A stretch of 64,000 nucleotides of DNA from UBA6168 sp964573725 (GCA_964573725.1 CAZNLJ010000006.1:62001-126000); one strand, 5' to 3'. Numbered from the stretch's first letter, positions 7,690 through 18,351 are shown. The notes: generated from the sequence alone by a model not told the origin. Translations and numbers: made by a program.

Positions 7690-10600
7690 ATGAGAAGATG
7701 TCGGCTTTTTTCCGTCCTGCTGTTTGTATGGATATTGTGTGCGCCTGAAAGTTCCTTTTCCCAATGTGTCCTGGTATGTAACAATCTGGTCAACGTGTCC
7801 TTACCGGAGACGGGCCAGGCGGTCGTGGATGCGGGCCTCCTGCTGGAAGGCGGGGGCTGTCCCGGCCCGAAGACCGTGACGGTATTCAGTCCCTCGGGCC
7901 AGGCCCTCGGCGATACGGTGGGTTGTGCGTGGGTCGGGGCCGTCCTGTATGCCATGGTGGTGGATGACGCTACCCAGTCCGCCTGTTGGGGGTCGGTCCG
8001 GATTGAGGACAAACTTCCGCCGGTGGTCCAATGCCAGGATACCACGGTATCATGCACGGCGGATACGGATCCGGTCGTCCTCGGGCTTTGGCAGGTGACG
8101 GACAACTGCGACGGCGACCCGACGGTCAACCACTCGACCTTGTGGTTTCCGGCCGCCTGCGGAGATACGCTGTTGGGGACGTACAGCCGGACCTGGCAGG
8201 CGGTGGATGCATCCGGCAATGTGTCGCCGACGTGTACCCAGACCATTTCCGTCGTCCGGCCTACCCTTCAGGACCTCGTGTTTCCGCTCAACCTGGACGG
8301 CATCCAGTCCCCCGCCTTGTCGTGCGGGGCCACGGACCTGTCACCGTCGGTCACGGGATATCCGGCCGTCGGTGGTCTTCCGGTGACGGCCCTGTGCGGT
8401 CTTCATGTCCAATTCGAGGATGAAACCCTGCCTGCTTGTGGGGAAACCTATGCCGTGCTGCGCCGCTGGACGGCATGGGATGAATGCAGCGGTGCGCTGG
8501 TGCAGGCGGTGCAGCTGATCCGGGTGCTGGATGACATGCCGCCGTCCGTCTCCTGTCCGGATACCTTGGTGGTCGGTACGAACGGATCGGATTGTGCGGC
8601 CACCTTCCTGTTGCCGCCCTGCACGGCCACGGATGACTGCGGGGGGACGCTGCAGTTCCAAACGCTCCTGCCGGGCTTGCTGCTGCCGTCCAACGGCGGT
8701 TTGGTGAATTCCCTGCCGGCCGGCACCCATATGGTGACCTACCTGGTCCGGGATGCCTGTCAGCACACGGGTTCCTGCCAGACGGTCCTGCAGGTTCGGG
8801 ACGAACAGGTACCGGTCGCCGCCTGCGACGCCGCCATGGTCGTTTCCATCGGGTCGGCCGGTTACGCAAAGGTTCCCGCCGCACTGTTCGACGACGGCAG
8901 TGCGGACGATTGCTGCGCCGTGTCCTTCTCCGGCCGGCGCATGGATGACAGCACCGGCCTGTTCTCCACCTTTTTGACTTTCGATTGTGCGGACCTTCAG
9001 GATACTATTCCGGTTGTCATCCGGGTCGCGGATTGCGGCGGCAATGCGAACACCTGCATGTCCCTTGTCACGGTACAGGACAAGCTGCCGCCCACCATCC
9101 AGTGTCCGGCGGCCGCCACCGTGCCATGTGCCGGCCCCCTGCCGGTGCCGCCGGCTTTGGCGGGATTGCCGCTGGCCGCCGACAATTGTTCCGTGGATAC
9201 GCTGTTTTTCGAAGACCAGGAGGACCTGACCCCTTGCCTTTCCGGGACCGTCCTGCGGACGTACACCGTCCGCGACGTCAACGGGTTCGAGGCGACCTGC
9301 CAACAACTGATCACCCGGGTGGACGATACCCCGGCCCAATTCCTGTTTCCGGCCGATACCACGGTGGATTGCAGCGTGCCCTTGGACAGCCTGGTCGCCG
9401 GTGCCGTGACGGTCTGGAGCGATTGCGAGCTGTTCGCCGTCCATTACTCCGATGTGGTTTACGCCCAGGCCTGCGGGGCCAAGGTCTACCGTACCTATAC
9501 GGTGCAGGAATGGTGTTCGGGTTGGGACACCACCTACACCCAGGAGATTACCGTGCAGGACCTGGCGCCTCCCGTCTGGTCGGAAGCACCGGGAGCACTG
9601 GACCGGGTGTTCCTGTGCGAAGGTGATTTTGTCAAGCCCCTGCCGCCCGAGGCAACGGATTATTGTTCGTCCTTCACGGTCGAATTGACCCAGGATACCA
9701 CGATCGCCGGCGACTGCCCGAACCGGTTCACCCGGATACTCCGGTTTTCCGCGGCGGACAGCTGCGGCAACGTGGCGGAGCCGTACGTCATCACCCTGGT
9801 GGTCAACGACACCTTGCCGCCCACGGCGGATCCCTTTGCGTCCGTCGGACCGTACGCCTGTGCGGCGGCCGTGCCGCCGCCCTCGGTATCCGATGTGGTC
9901 TCCCCGCAGGACAACTGCATCGGTGCGGTCTCGGTGGAGTTCGTGGAGGCATCGCCGGCCCCAGCCTGTGCCGGCACCTTGCAGCGCATCTTCCGCCTGA
10001 CGGATGCCTGTGAAAACAGCGTGCTGTGGGTACAGGACATCCCGATCGCGGATACCGTCGCGCCGACCGCCAACCCGATGCCGGTCCTCGGTCCCTTCCC
10101 GTGCGTCGGCGAGGTATCCCCGCCCAACGTGTCGAACGTCATCGGGGAAAATGACAACTGCCAAGGGCCGGTGACGGTGGAATACGTCGGCGACACCGGG
10201 CTGTCGGGCTGTTCGGGGGAAATTGTCCGGACCTACCGGTTGACGGATGCGTGCGGCAACCAGCGGCTGCTGCCGCAGACCATCCTGGTGGACGACCAGG
10301 TGCCGCCGGTGATGTCCTGGTCGGATTCCCTGAACGTCATCGTGTCCGGATTGGGATGCACGGCTTTCGTCAGCGTGAATGCGTCCGCGCAGGACAATTG
10401 TTCCTCCCAGCCGGTCACCATCACCAATGATTACAACGGCGGCGGTGCCAATGCGAGCGGCGACTACCCGATCGGCGAGACGGTCGTCACCTTCACCGCC
10501 ACCGATGCCTGCGGGAATACGGCGCAGGTCCAGACCCGGGTCATCGTCAAGGAATTGACGCCTCCCACGGCCTCCTGCCCCAGTTTCGAGGTGTCGCTGG

Positions 10601-12102
10601 ATGCGTCCGGCATCGCGGAGGTACCCGTCGACAGCCTGCTGGCGGCGGGTTTCCTGGTCGCGGAGGACGCCTGTACGGATGTCACGGTCGATTTCCAGCC
10701 TTCGGTGATGGACTGCGGCTTCCTGGTGTCCAACCCGACGATGGTCACCTACACCATGGTGGTGACGGACACATTCGGCAACAGTGCCTCCTGTGCGGGC
10801 GACCTCCTGTTGTTCGACCCTTCCAATGCCTGTATGAACAGTTCCCCGCTGGTGGCGGGATTGGTATACCGGCAGAATTACCAGGGCATGGCCAATGTCC
10901 AGGTAAGGCTGCAGGAAGGGAATTCGCTGACGTCCACCTATACCGGCGGGAACGGGCTTTACCAGTTCGACCAGGTGCCGGCAGCCGGCGGGAGTTCGGT
11001 CTCCCCATACAAGAACGACGAATTGTTGAGCGGGGTGACGACCTTCGACCTGGTCCTGCTGACCCGGCATGTGTTGGGTGTTGCGGCGCTGGACAGCCCG
11101 TACAAGATCATAGCGGCCGATGCCAACCGGTCGGGCGCGGTGACGACCTACGACGCGGTTGTGCTGCGGAAAGCCATCCTGTTCCTCTCGGATGCGTTCC
11201 CCGGCAACACTTCCTGGCGATTCGTGCGGGCGGATTATAGCTTCCCGCATCCGGAGAATCCATTTGCGGAGGACTTTCCGGAGGCGGCGCAGCTTTCCGG
11301 AACCGACCCGGACATGGTCGGCAGGAGTTTCATCGCCGTCAAGGTGGGGGACTTGAACGGCTCCACCAGCGGGAACGCACAGGAGGAGGAACTGGTCCTG
11401 CGGCAGGCCGGCGGGAGCGGGCAGTTGCTCTTGCAGGCCCCGGGCCGAAGCCTGGTGGCCGGGGAGCTGGTCCGGTGGCCGATCACGGCGGGATCGGACG
11501 AAACCTTGTCCGCCCTGCAGTTCACCCTGTTCCATGATGCGGAGGTCCTGCGTTTCCGGTCGGCGGAAGGCCCCGGCCTCGCCGGTTTCTTTCCGGAGCA
11601 GGTATCCGTCCCGGAAGCGGGGCAGGTAGGTTTCGCCTGGGACCATCCGGACGGACAGTCCGTCCGGGCGGGGGATACCCTGCTGTGGCTGACGATGTCG
11701 GTGGAGGAAAGCGGCACCTTGGAAAAATCGGTCCATGTGGGTACCGGCAAGATATCTGCCGTCGCGTATACACCCGACGGCTTTCCCTTGAACATCGGAT
11801 GGCGCATCCATGCCGCGGAAGGTCCGCGCGTGGATGCCGCCAGGCTTTTTATGCTTGGCCAGCCCTTCCCGAATCCGTTCCGGGAAACGGCCGCCGTTCC
11901 GTACGAACTGCGGGAAGACATGCACACGCGGTGGGAATGGGTCGACCTGGCCGGAAGGATCCGGGTGTTGCAGGAGGGCCGGACCCCGGCCGGCCGGCAT
12001 ACGTTCCGTTTGCCGGACCTGTCGGATGACCCCCCGGGCATCCATTTCCTGCGGTTGCGGACGCCCTACGGCACGGAGGAAGTCCGGCTGGTCCGGCGGT
12101 AG
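7690..12102 (+). CDS. Large Cys-rich T9SS type A surface protein with HYR-like repeats
   Basis: A 1471-aa secreted protein. The ATG at 7690 gives a classical signal peptide (MRRCRLFSVLLFVWILCAP, cut near SSFSQC); the frame is open 84 bp further upstream but that part is not signal-like. Residues about 30-1050 hold roughly ten HYR/Ig-like repeats of 80-100 aa, each with 'PPvv.C.dt', 'DNC' and 'Y....DacGN' elements and paired Cys. Next come a carboxypeptidase-regulatory-like strand set (AGLVYRQNYQGMANVQVRL), a dockerin-like calcium segment (VTTFDLVLLTRHVLG, then AADANRSGAVTTYDAVVLRK), a cohesin-like domain, and a type A sorting domain (QPFPNPFRETAAVPYEL to EVRLVRR). Likely a surface-anchored adhesin or filament. 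It converges on the exchanger gene with a 23-bp gap. Confidence 0.9.
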   Translation: MRRCRLFSVLLFVWILCAPESSFSQCVLVCNNLVNVSLPETGQAVVDAGLLLEGGGCPGPKTVTVFSPSGQALGDTVGCAWVGAVLYAMVVDDATQSACWGSVRIEDKLPPVVQCQDTTVSCTADTDPVVLGLWQVTDNCDGDPTVNHSTLWFPAACGDTLLGTYSRTWQAVDASGNVSPTCTQTISVVRPTLQDLVFPLNLDGIQSPALSCGATDLSPSVTGYPAVGGLPVTALCGLHVQFEDETLPACGETYAVLRRWTAWDECSGALVQAVQLIRVLDDMPPSVSCPDTLVVGTNGSDCAATFLLPPCTATDDCGGTLQFQTLLPGLLLPSNGGLVNSLPAGTHMVTYLVRDACQHTGSCQTVLQVRDEQVPVAACDAAMVVSIGSAGYAKVPAALFDDGSADDCCAVSFSGRRMDDSTGLFSTFLTFDCADLQDTIPVVIRVADCGGNANTCMSLVTVQDKLPPTIQCPAAATVPCAGPLPVPPALAGLPLAADNCSVDTLFFEDQEDLTPCLSGTVLRTYTVRDVNGFEATCQQLITRVDDTPAQFLFPADTTVDCSVPLDSLVAGAVTVWSDCELFAVHYSDVVYAQACGAKVYRTYTVQEWCSGWDTTYTQEITVQDLAPPVWSEAPGALDRVFLCEGDFVKPLPPEATDYCSSFTVELTQDTTIAGDCPNRFTRILRFSAADSCGNVAEPYVITLVVNDTLPPTADPFASVGPYACAAAVPPPSVSDVVSPQDNCIGAVSVEFVEASPAPACAGTLQRIFRLTDACENSVLWVQDIPIADTVAPTANPMPVLGPFPCVGEVSPPNVSNVIGENDNCQGPVTVEYVGDTGLSGCSGEIVRTYRLTDACGNQRLLPQTILVDDQVPPVMSWSDSLNVIVSGLGCTAFVSVNASAQDNCSSQPVTITNDYNGGGANASGDYPIGETVVTFTATDACGNTAQVQTRVIVKELTPPTASCPSFEVSLDASGIAEVPVDSLLAAGFLVAEDACTDVTVDFQPSVMDCGFLVSNPTMVTYTMVVTDTFGNSASCAGDLLLFDPSNACMNSSPLVAGLVYRQNYQGMANVQVRLQEGNSLTSTYTGGNGLYQFDQVPAAGGSSVSPYKNDELLSGVTTFDLVLLTRHVLGVAALDSPYKIIAADANRSGAVTTYDAVVLRKAILFLSDAFPGNTSWRFVRADYSFPHPENPFAEDFPEAAQLSGTDPDMVGRSFIAVKVGDLNGSTSGNAQEEELVLRQAGGSGQLLLQAPGRSLVAGELVRWPITAGSDETLSALQFTLFHDAEVLRFRSAEGPGLAGFFPEQVSVPEAGQVGFAWDHPDGQSVRAGDTLLWLTMSVEESGTLEKSVHVGTGKISAVAYTPDGFPLNIGWRIHAAEGPRVDAARLFMLGQPFPNPFRETAAVPYELREDMHTRWEWVDLAGRIRVLQEGRTPAGRHTFRLPDLSDDPPGIHFLRLRTPYGTEEVRLVRR

Positions 12103-12125
12103 TCCGGGAGCAGGACCAGGCGGCC

Positions 12126-13067
12126 TCAAAAGGCCAACAGGTAATAGGTCGCCCCATAGACGGCCAACAGGAAGATACCGCTTCCCCGGTCGTGCCGACC
12201 CCGGTAGGCCAATAGGCCGGTGGCCAGCAGGACGGCGATGGCGGTGACGGCGGTACCGCGTACGGCCAAGGCGGCCGAGATCGGCCCCGGCGTGAAGAGT
12301 GGGCCGATACCGATGGACAAGGTGGCGTCCACCATGCAGGAACCCAGCACGTCGCCCATGGCGATATCCTTGCGGCCGGCCCGCAGGGCGCTGATGTCCA
12401 GGAACAGTTCCGGCATCGAAGTGCCGATGGAAGCCCCGAAGAAACTGATGTAATACGACGGAATCTCCATGGCTTCGGCCAGGATGATGATACCTTCTAT
12501 CGCTATCATGGCCCCTATCGTGATGAGGAGCAGCCCGGCCGCCAGTCCGGCCAGCTGCTCCCATCCTTTTTTGTGGTTTTGAACAGGGGAGGCCGGATGC
12601 CCGGACAAGCCGTACAGCCGGTAATTGAGATAGGTCAGCAAGGCCCAGCAACCCAGCAGGAAAGCCGCTTCCACCCGCCCGATATATCCGTCGGACTGGA
12701 TCAGGAGTCCGAGCAGCAATGCCACGGCCGTCTGGCCGCCGAGCAGGAACATCCGGCGCCGGTCGATGTCCACCGTGCCTGCCAGGAAGGGGAAAAGCCC
12801 CAGGACCAAGGTGATCTGGGCGGAGACGGAGCCCACCGAATCGCCGACGTTGAGGTCGCCGTGGCCGGCGGCGCAGGCCACGATGGAATTGGCGATTTCC
12901 GGGAGGTCCGTCCCGACGGACAAGACCGTCGCACCGATCAGGAACGGAGACACGCCCGTCCGTTCGGCCAATCCGACCGCATGCCGTGTCGTCAGGCGCC
13001 CGCCGGTGAGGGCCATGGCAAAACCCGCCACGGTGGCCAGTATCCAAAGCAATAATATCGAAGACAT
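12126..13067 (-). CDS. Calcium/sodium antiporter (CaCA family)
   Basis: A 313-aa inner-membrane exchanger with about ten hydrophobic helices. Both alpha repeats are visible: GATVLSVGTDLPEIANSIVA near residues 45-64 and GASIGTSMPELFLDISALRA near 216-235. The acidic residues after Gly-Thr (DLPE, SMPE) line the ion site in this family. It resembles E. coli YrbG. It is a single gene, convergent with the T9SS gene. A near-consensus -7 box (TATTTTCG, 13103-13096) lies 29 bases upstream of its start. Confidence 0.92.
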   Translation of the reverse strand: MSSILLLWILATVAGFAMALTGGRLTTRHAVGLAERTGVSPFLIGATVLSVGTDLPEIANSIVACAAGHGDLNVGDSVGSVSAQITLVLGLFPFLAGTVDIDRRRMFLLGGQTAVALLLGLLIQSDGYIGRVEAAFLLGCWALLTYLNYRLYGLSGHPASPVQNHKKGWEQLAGLAAGLLLITIGAMIAIEGIIILAEAMEIPSYYISFFGASIGTSMPELFLDISALRAGRKDIAMGDVLGSCMVDATLSIGIGPLFTPGPISAALAVRGTAVTAIAVLLATGLLAYRGRHDRGSGIFLLAVYGATYYLLAF

Positions 13068-13621
13068 AGGCAGGAGCCGTTTCTTGGTGAAGTGCCGAAA
13101 ATACCGTTTCCCCGCCGACCCGGGGATGAAAAATATGTGCCGCCGGCGTAATTTTTATCCTTTCGCTACCTTCCTGCCCTTCCCCCTGCCCATTTTTTTT
13201 CCGCGTCACAATTTTTTCGTGTACGCACACGAGAAAAGAGTTTTTATTTACCTTTACCGAACCAATCTACCGAAAATCCTGAGACGGCCTGCAAAATCCC
13301 GACAAATGCCCGTCCAACGGCGACACAATCCCCAATTTGGGAAACCCTGACACCCGACACGACAAGCCACCCGGAAGGTCCGGATACCGAAACGGAAAAC
13401 CGAAAAGACGAAAAGCACAGGAAGGCCGTTGCCAAAACCTTTCCGACTTCGTCTCCCACCGCTCCGGTACGACCGCCGACCCGCCCGAAGCGGCGGGTTT
13501 CCCCCGGCTACAAGACGCCATTTTCTTTTGAACCACGACTATTTCATGCGCAACCGACGTTCTGCACCCCTCGGGTATTGCATATACGTATTATTATTTT
13601 TATCAATTAAAGTTATTACAC
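13068..13621. other. Intergenic region between exchanger and SusC
   Basis: 554 bp between divergent genes. It contains AT-rich stretches at 13120-13270 and 13580-13621. The last 45 bases before the SusC start are very AT-rich and must hold its promoter, but I cannot pick one TAnnTTTG box with confidence. No gene or strong hairpin was seen. Confidence 0.5.
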
Positions 13622-16600
13622 ATGAAAAAACATCTAGCTTTAACGCTCACATTGTTGTGTCTGGGCACTGTCCTGACCTTCGCGCAGCGCACGGTGTCGG
13701 GCAAGGTGACATCGGCGGGCGGGGAATCGCTCATCGGTGTGAACGTGGTGGAACTTTCGACCGGGACCGGTACGGTGACGGACATCGACGGCTCCTATGA
13801 GTTGCAGGTTTCCTCCGACAACAGCACGCTCGAGTTTTCCTACACCGGTTACCAGACGCAGACGGTGGCCGTCGGCGGCCGCAGCGTCATCGATGTGGAA
13901 ATGGCGGAAGGGGTCGAACTGGAGGAAGTGGTGGTGACCGCCCTGGGTATCTCCCGGGAAAAGAAGGCACTGACCTATTCCGCCCAGACGGTCGGCGGGG
14001 AAGACATCAATACGGTCCGCGATGCGAACTTCGTCAATACCCTGAGCGGTAAGGTGGCGGGCCTGCAGGTTTCGCAGTCCGCATCCGGTCCCGGTGGCCA
14101 GGCACGCGTCGTCCTGCGCGGCAACCGCTCCCTCGGCAACAACAACGCCTTGTTCGTCATCGACGGGGTTCCGGTGGATAATACGGCCTATGGTTCCGTC
14201 GGCAGTGATTTCGGTGGTTATGCCGGCACGGACGGCGCCGTCAACATCAATCCGGACGACATCGACAACATCTCCGTCCTCAAAGGTGCCGCCGCCGCCG
14301 CCCTCTACGGCAGCCGGGCCGCCAACGGCGTGATCATGATCACGACCAAGAAAGGAAAGGAAGGCAGGCTCTCCGTAGATGTCAACTCCGGTGTTTCCTG
14401 GGAACAGCCGCTCCTGCTCCCGTCCTTCCAAAACGAATACAGCCAGGGCAACGGCGGCGTCTATGCGCCTTCCGCCGCCGGTAGCTGGGGGGAAAAGATG
14501 AACGGCCAGTCCGTCACCAACTACCTCGGCAACAGCCAGTCCCTGACGCCGCAACCGGACAACGTGCGCGATTTCTTCCGCACGGCCATGTCGCTGAACA
14601 ATTCCGTCGGTATCACCTCCGGTACGGAGAAGGTCCAGACCTATTTCTCCTACTCCAACAGCGCCGTGGAAGGTATCGTCCCGAACAACCGGCTGGACCG
14701 CCATACGGTCAACCTCCGGGTCGGCACCCAAATCAGCAAGCGCCTGTCCACCGATGCGAAGGTAACCTACATCCACCAGCAGAACGACCATAAGGTCAAG
14801 TCCGGGGAGGAGAACGCCGCCGTCCAGAACGTCTTCATCATGCCGCGGAGCGTGAGCCTCGAAGATGTGAAGAACTTTTCCGCATCGGATGCTTTCGGTC
14901 AACCGACGCCGCAGTATTGGACCTCTTCCTCCATCTACACCAATCCCTACTGGGTGACGGACCTGACGAACGTCTCCGACAAGCGCGACCGCGTCATCGG
15001 GCTGGCTTCGCTGACCTACCAGCTGACCGATTGGCTCAAGGTCATGGGCCGCGGAAGTGTCGACCGCTACAACGATGCGGATGAGAACTACTTCTATGAC
15101 AAGACCGTCCTCTGGGCGCAGCAGGGCGGCCGCTACGAAAGAGGTTACCGCACTTTCACCGAGCAGAACTACGAATTGCTGCTCATGGGCGACAAAGGGC
15201 TGGGCAACGCCCTCTCCGTCAATTACACCTTCGGTACTTCCGTCAACAAGCGCGAGTTCGTCTCCGCCTACTCCAATGCCGCCGGCCTCCTGATCCCGAA
15301 CAAGTTCGGTCTCGACTTCGCCCGCGTCATCCAATCCGGCAACGACCTCGTCGAAAGGGAAATCCAGTCCGTCTTCGGAACGGTGCAGCTGGCCTACAAC
15401 AACTACCTCTACCTGGACATCACCGGTCGCAACGACTGGTCCTCCACCCTTCCGGCCTCCAACCGGAGCTATTTCTACCCGTCCTTCGGTTTGACCTGGG
15501 TCGCCTCCGACATGATGGACCTGCCTGATTTCATCACCTTCGGCAAAGTCCGCGCTTCCTACACCAAGGTCGGTAACGATGCCGCCCCGTACCTGATCAA
15601 CCAGACCTACTCCTTCGGCCAGGGCGGTAACAACGGTTTCATCGGCCGCGACGGCCTGCAGCCGGCGCCGGACCTCAAGCCGGAACAGACGACCTCCCTC
15701 GAGCTCGGCCTCGACTGGCGCTTCCTGAACAACCGGCTCGGCGTCGACCTGACGTTCTACAAGACGAATACGGTCAACCAGCTGCTCGTCCTCGCCCTGC
15801 CGACGCCCTCGGGCTTCTCCTCCAAGTACATCAATGCCGGTGACGTGGAGAACCGCGGGGTGGAGCTGTCCCTCAACTACATCCCGGTCAAGACCCGGAA
15901 CTTCAACTGGGACATCACCCTCAACTTCGCCCGCAACGTCAACGAGATCATCGCCCTCGACGAACAGATCAAGCAGTCCTTCCTCGCCGGCGGGTACGGC
16001 CGTACGGCCGGTCCGGTCGTGGCGGAAGGCGGTTCCTTCGGGGATATCTACACCTTGCGCTGGGCCAACGCCCTCAATGCCAGCGGTGGCGCCACCTACG
16101 ACCCGGACGGCGGCGCCCGCTTCGTGGATGCCAACGGTAAGCCGGTCGTGACCGCCACTTCCGAGAAAATCGGCAACTTCAACCCGGATTTCACCCTCGG
16201 CCTCAACAATACCTTCAGCGTCGGCAAGCTCTTCCTCAGCGTCCTCGTCGATGGTCGCAAGGGCGGGGTGGTCGTCTCCGGGACGGAAGCCAACGCCGCT
16301 TTCTACGGCAACGCCGATTATACCACCGCGTTCCGCGACGGCAACTGGCTGCTCGACGGCGTACAACAGAACGGCGATGCCAACAACACCGCCATCAACG
16401 CCGAAACGTTCTGGACCACGGTCTCCGGCGGTCGTTACTCCTGGGGCGAATTCTTCACCTATGATGCCACCAACTTCCGGATCCGGGAACTGACGCTCGG
16501 CTACGCCTTCGGAAAAAGAGGTTTCCTCAACGACATCCGCCTCTCCCTGGTCGCCCGGAACCTCCTGTTCCTCTACCGCGGCAAGGCGCTGCTCGACCTG

Positions 16601-16735
16601 CCCGGTGTACCGGAACGCCGCATGAACTTCGACCCGGATGTCTCCCTCGGTGGTGCCAACAACTTCCAGGGCGTGGAGTACGGGAATATCCCCTCCTCCC
16701 GCAGCATCGGTCTGAACCTCAAGTTCTCCTTCTGA
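13622..16735 (+). CDS. SusC/RagA-family TonB-dependent outer membrane receptor
   Basis: A 1037-aa outer-membrane transporter. A signal peptide (MKKHLALTLTLLCLGTVLTFAQ) is followed by a carboxypeptidase-regulatory-like domain (RTVSGKVTSAGGESLIGVNV to about residue 100), the TonB-contact stretch LEEVVVTALGISREKKAL, a plug domain (GKVAGLQVSQ, LRGNRSLGNNNALFVIDGVP, LYGSRAANGVIMITTKKGK), and a long beta-barrel ending NLKFSF. It takes up nutrients, usually glycans or peptides, with the SusD lipoprotein encoded 50 bp downstream. No glycoside hydrolase or sigma/anti-sigma pair adjoins, so the substrate cannot be named. Confidence 0.96.
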   Translation: MKKHLALTLTLLCLGTVLTFAQRTVSGKVTSAGGESLIGVNVVELSTGTGTVTDIDGSYELQVSSDNSTLEFSYTGYQTQTVAVGGRSVIDVEMAEGVELEEVVVTALGISREKKALTYSAQTVGGEDINTVRDANFVNTLSGKVAGLQVSQSASGPGGQARVVLRGNRSLGNNNALFVIDGVPVDNTAYGSVGSDFGGYAGTDGAVNINPDDIDNISVLKGAAAAALYGSRAANGVIMITTKKGKEGRLSVDVNSGVSWEQPLLLPSFQNEYSQGNGGVYAPSAAGSWGEKMNGQSVTNYLGNSQSLTPQPDNVRDFFRTAMSLNNSVGITSGTEKVQTYFSYSNSAVEGIVPNNRLDRHTVNLRVGTQISKRLSTDAKVTYIHQQNDHKVKSGEENAAVQNVFIMPRSVSLEDVKNFSASDAFGQPTPQYWTSSSIYTNPYWVTDLTNVSDKRDRVIGLASLTYQLTDWLKVMGRGSVDRYNDADENYFYDKTVLWAQQGGRYERGYRTFTEQNYELLLMGDKGLGNALSVNYTFGTSVNKREFVSAYSNAAGLLIPNKFGLDFARVIQSGNDLVEREIQSVFGTVQLAYNNYLYLDITGRNDWSSTLPASNRSYFYPSFGLTWVASDMMDLPDFITFGKVRASYTKVGNDAAPYLINQTYSFGQGGNNGFIGRDGLQPAPDLKPEQTTSLELGLDWRFLNNRLGVDLTFYKTNTVNQLLVLALPTPSGFSSKYINAGDVENRGVELSLNYIPVKTRNFNWDITLNFARNVNEIIALDEQIKQSFLAGGYGRTAGPVVAEGGSFGDIYTLRWANALNASGGATYDPDGGARFVDANGKPVVTATSEKIGNFNPDFTLGLNNTFSVGKLFLSVLVDGRKGGVVVSGTEANAAFYGNADYTTAFRDGNWLLDGVQQNGDANNTAINAETFWTTVSGGRYSWGEFFTYDATNFRIRELTLGYAFGKRGFLNDIRLSLVARNLLFLYRGKALLDLPGVPERRMNFDPDVSLGGANNFQGVEYGNIPSSRSIGLNLKFSF

Positions 16736-16785
16736 TCCCAAGGTCCGAACCACAACCACCTGATATTTAAAAACTCATCATCATT

Positions 16786-18351
16786 ATGAAAAAATTCAGC
16801 ATATTGAATCTCTTCGTCGTCATCGCGCTGGCGCTCGCCGCCGTCGGCTACTCCGGTTGCACGGATGACTTCGACGAACTCAACACGAAGAAGACCAAGC
16901 TGTCCGCCCTGGGTCCCGCAGAGTATCCGTACCTGTTCTCCAAGGCGCAGTCCTCGGCTTCCTACGCCTTCTGGCGTTACCAGGTCGCCCAGAACCTGTT
17001 CTCCGACCTTTACTCCCAGTACTACGCCCTGACGGCACCCTACTTCCCTTCCGGCCGCTATGTCATGCGGATGGACTGGCTGCGCTGGCATTGGATTCCC
17101 ATCTACACGGAGGCGGTCCCCCAGATGAAGACCTTGCTGACGGAGCTGGATCCGGGGTCGGCGGAACACGCCATGACCAGCATCTGGTGGGTATACACCT
17201 TCCACCGGGTGACGGATTACTACGGCCCCATCCCTTATTTCCAGGCCGGTGAACCGCTGGCCAGCGTACCTTACGATGCCCAGGATGTCATCTACGACGA
17301 CTTCTTCAAGCGCCTGGACGCCGGCGTCAAGGTCCTCCAGGGTTATGCCGGCGGCAACGCCTTCGGTACCTTCGACCTGATCTACGGCGGGGACATCAAC
17401 AAGTGGATCAAGTTCGCCAACACCCTCCGCCTCCGCCTGGCAGTCCGGGTTTCCAAAGTGGATCCGGGCCGTGCCAAATCCGAAGCGGAAGCCGCTGTTT
17501 CCGGCGGTGTGATGGAGACGACGGCTGATGATGCCCTGATGGTGAAAAACGAGGCCGGTGGCGATTTCAACGGGTTGGCCGGTATCTCCGTCTGGAACGA
17601 GTTCCGGATGAGCGCCTCCATGGAAAGCGCCCTCAAGGGCTACGGTGACCCGCGGATGGGCATTTATTTCCAGCCCGCCGTCGAGACCGGTACCTTCGAA
17701 GGGCTCCGCAACGGCCTGCTGCCGGCTCAACAGAATGAGTCGCAGAATACGGCCCAGCAGAATTCCAACGTCGGTACGCGTTGGACGGTCTGGACCGGTT
17801 CCGGATGGGCCGGCCAGAACACGACGCCGCAGAATATCATGCACGCCGCAGAGGCTTGGTTCAACCGGGCGGAAGGGGCGCTCAACGGCTGGAACATGGC
17901 CGGCTCCGCCGAGACCCTCTACAACAAGGGTATCGAGGCTTCCATGAACCAATGGGGCATCAGCGACGGCGCCGCCATCGCCGCCTACCAGAACAGCACG
18001 GCCAAACCGGTGGAACCGAACGACCAACAGGCTTCCCCGCCGGTCAACGAGGTGCCGATCAAGTGGGCCGGAGACGAAGCCACCAACCGCCACCAGATCG
18101 GGATGCAGAAATGGCTCGCCCTCTTCCCGGATGGTATCGAGGCCTGGGCCGACCTGCGTCGCTCCGGATACCCGCAACTCTACCCGGTCGTCAATTCCGA
18201 AAATACCGACCTGCCCGGCGGCTCGGCCATCAAGCGGATCCCGTTCCTGACCATCGAACGGGAAAGCAACGGCGATGCCGTCTCCGCAGCCGAAAGCCTC
18301 CTCGGTGGCCCCGACAAGGTCAGCACCCCGCTGTGGTGGGATAAGGACTGA
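16786..18351 (+). CDS. SusD/RagB-like nutrient-binding lipoprotein
   Basis: A 521-aa surface lipoprotein, partner of the SusC transporter upstream. The signal peptide ends in lipobox YSGC with Cys25. DDFDELNTKKTKLS and PYLFSKAQSSASYAFWRYQV, together with the C-terminal KWLALFPDGIEAWADLRRSG, are marks of the SusD-like_2 family (TPR-type helices that lid the SusC barrel). It probably forms an operon with SusC. A nested inverted repeat follows the stop codon (18424-18483) and may limit read-through into the next gene. Confidence 0.94.
   Translation: MKKFSILNLFVVIALALAAVGYSGCTDDFDELNTKKTKLSALGPAEYPYLFSKAQSSASYAFWRYQVAQNLFSDLYSQYYALTAPYFPSGRYVMRMDWLRWHWIPIYTEAVPQMKTLLTELDPGSAEHAMTSIWWVYTFHRVTDYYGPIPYFQAGEPLASVPYDAQDVIYDDFFKRLDAGVKVLQGYAGGNAFGTFDLIYGGDINKWIKFANTLRLRLAVRVSKVDPGRAKSEAEAAVSGGVMETTADDALMVKNEAGGDFNGLAGISVWNEFRMSASMESALKGYGDPRMGIYFQPAVETGTFEGLRNGLLPAQQNESQNTAQQNSNVGTRWTVWTGSGWAGQNTTPQNIMHAAEAWFNRAEGALNGWNMAGSAETLYNKGIEASMNQWGISDGAAIAAYQNSTAKPVEPNDQQASPPVNEVPIKWAGDEATNRHQIGMQKWLALFPDGIEAWADLRRSGYPQLYPVVNSENTDLPGGSAIKRIPFLTIERESNGDAVSAAESLLGGPDKVSTPLWWDKD

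Noticed and set aside
8341..13230. 1629-codon open frame on the minus strand
   Set aside because: It is antisense to the T9SS and exchanger genes, has His/Arg/Gly-rich low-complexity composition and no domain. It arises from the codon bias of high-GC genes.
13640..16759. 1039-codon minus-strand frame over susC
   Set aside because: Antisense shadow of a clear SusC gene; Val/Glu/Asp/Gly-rich with no motif.
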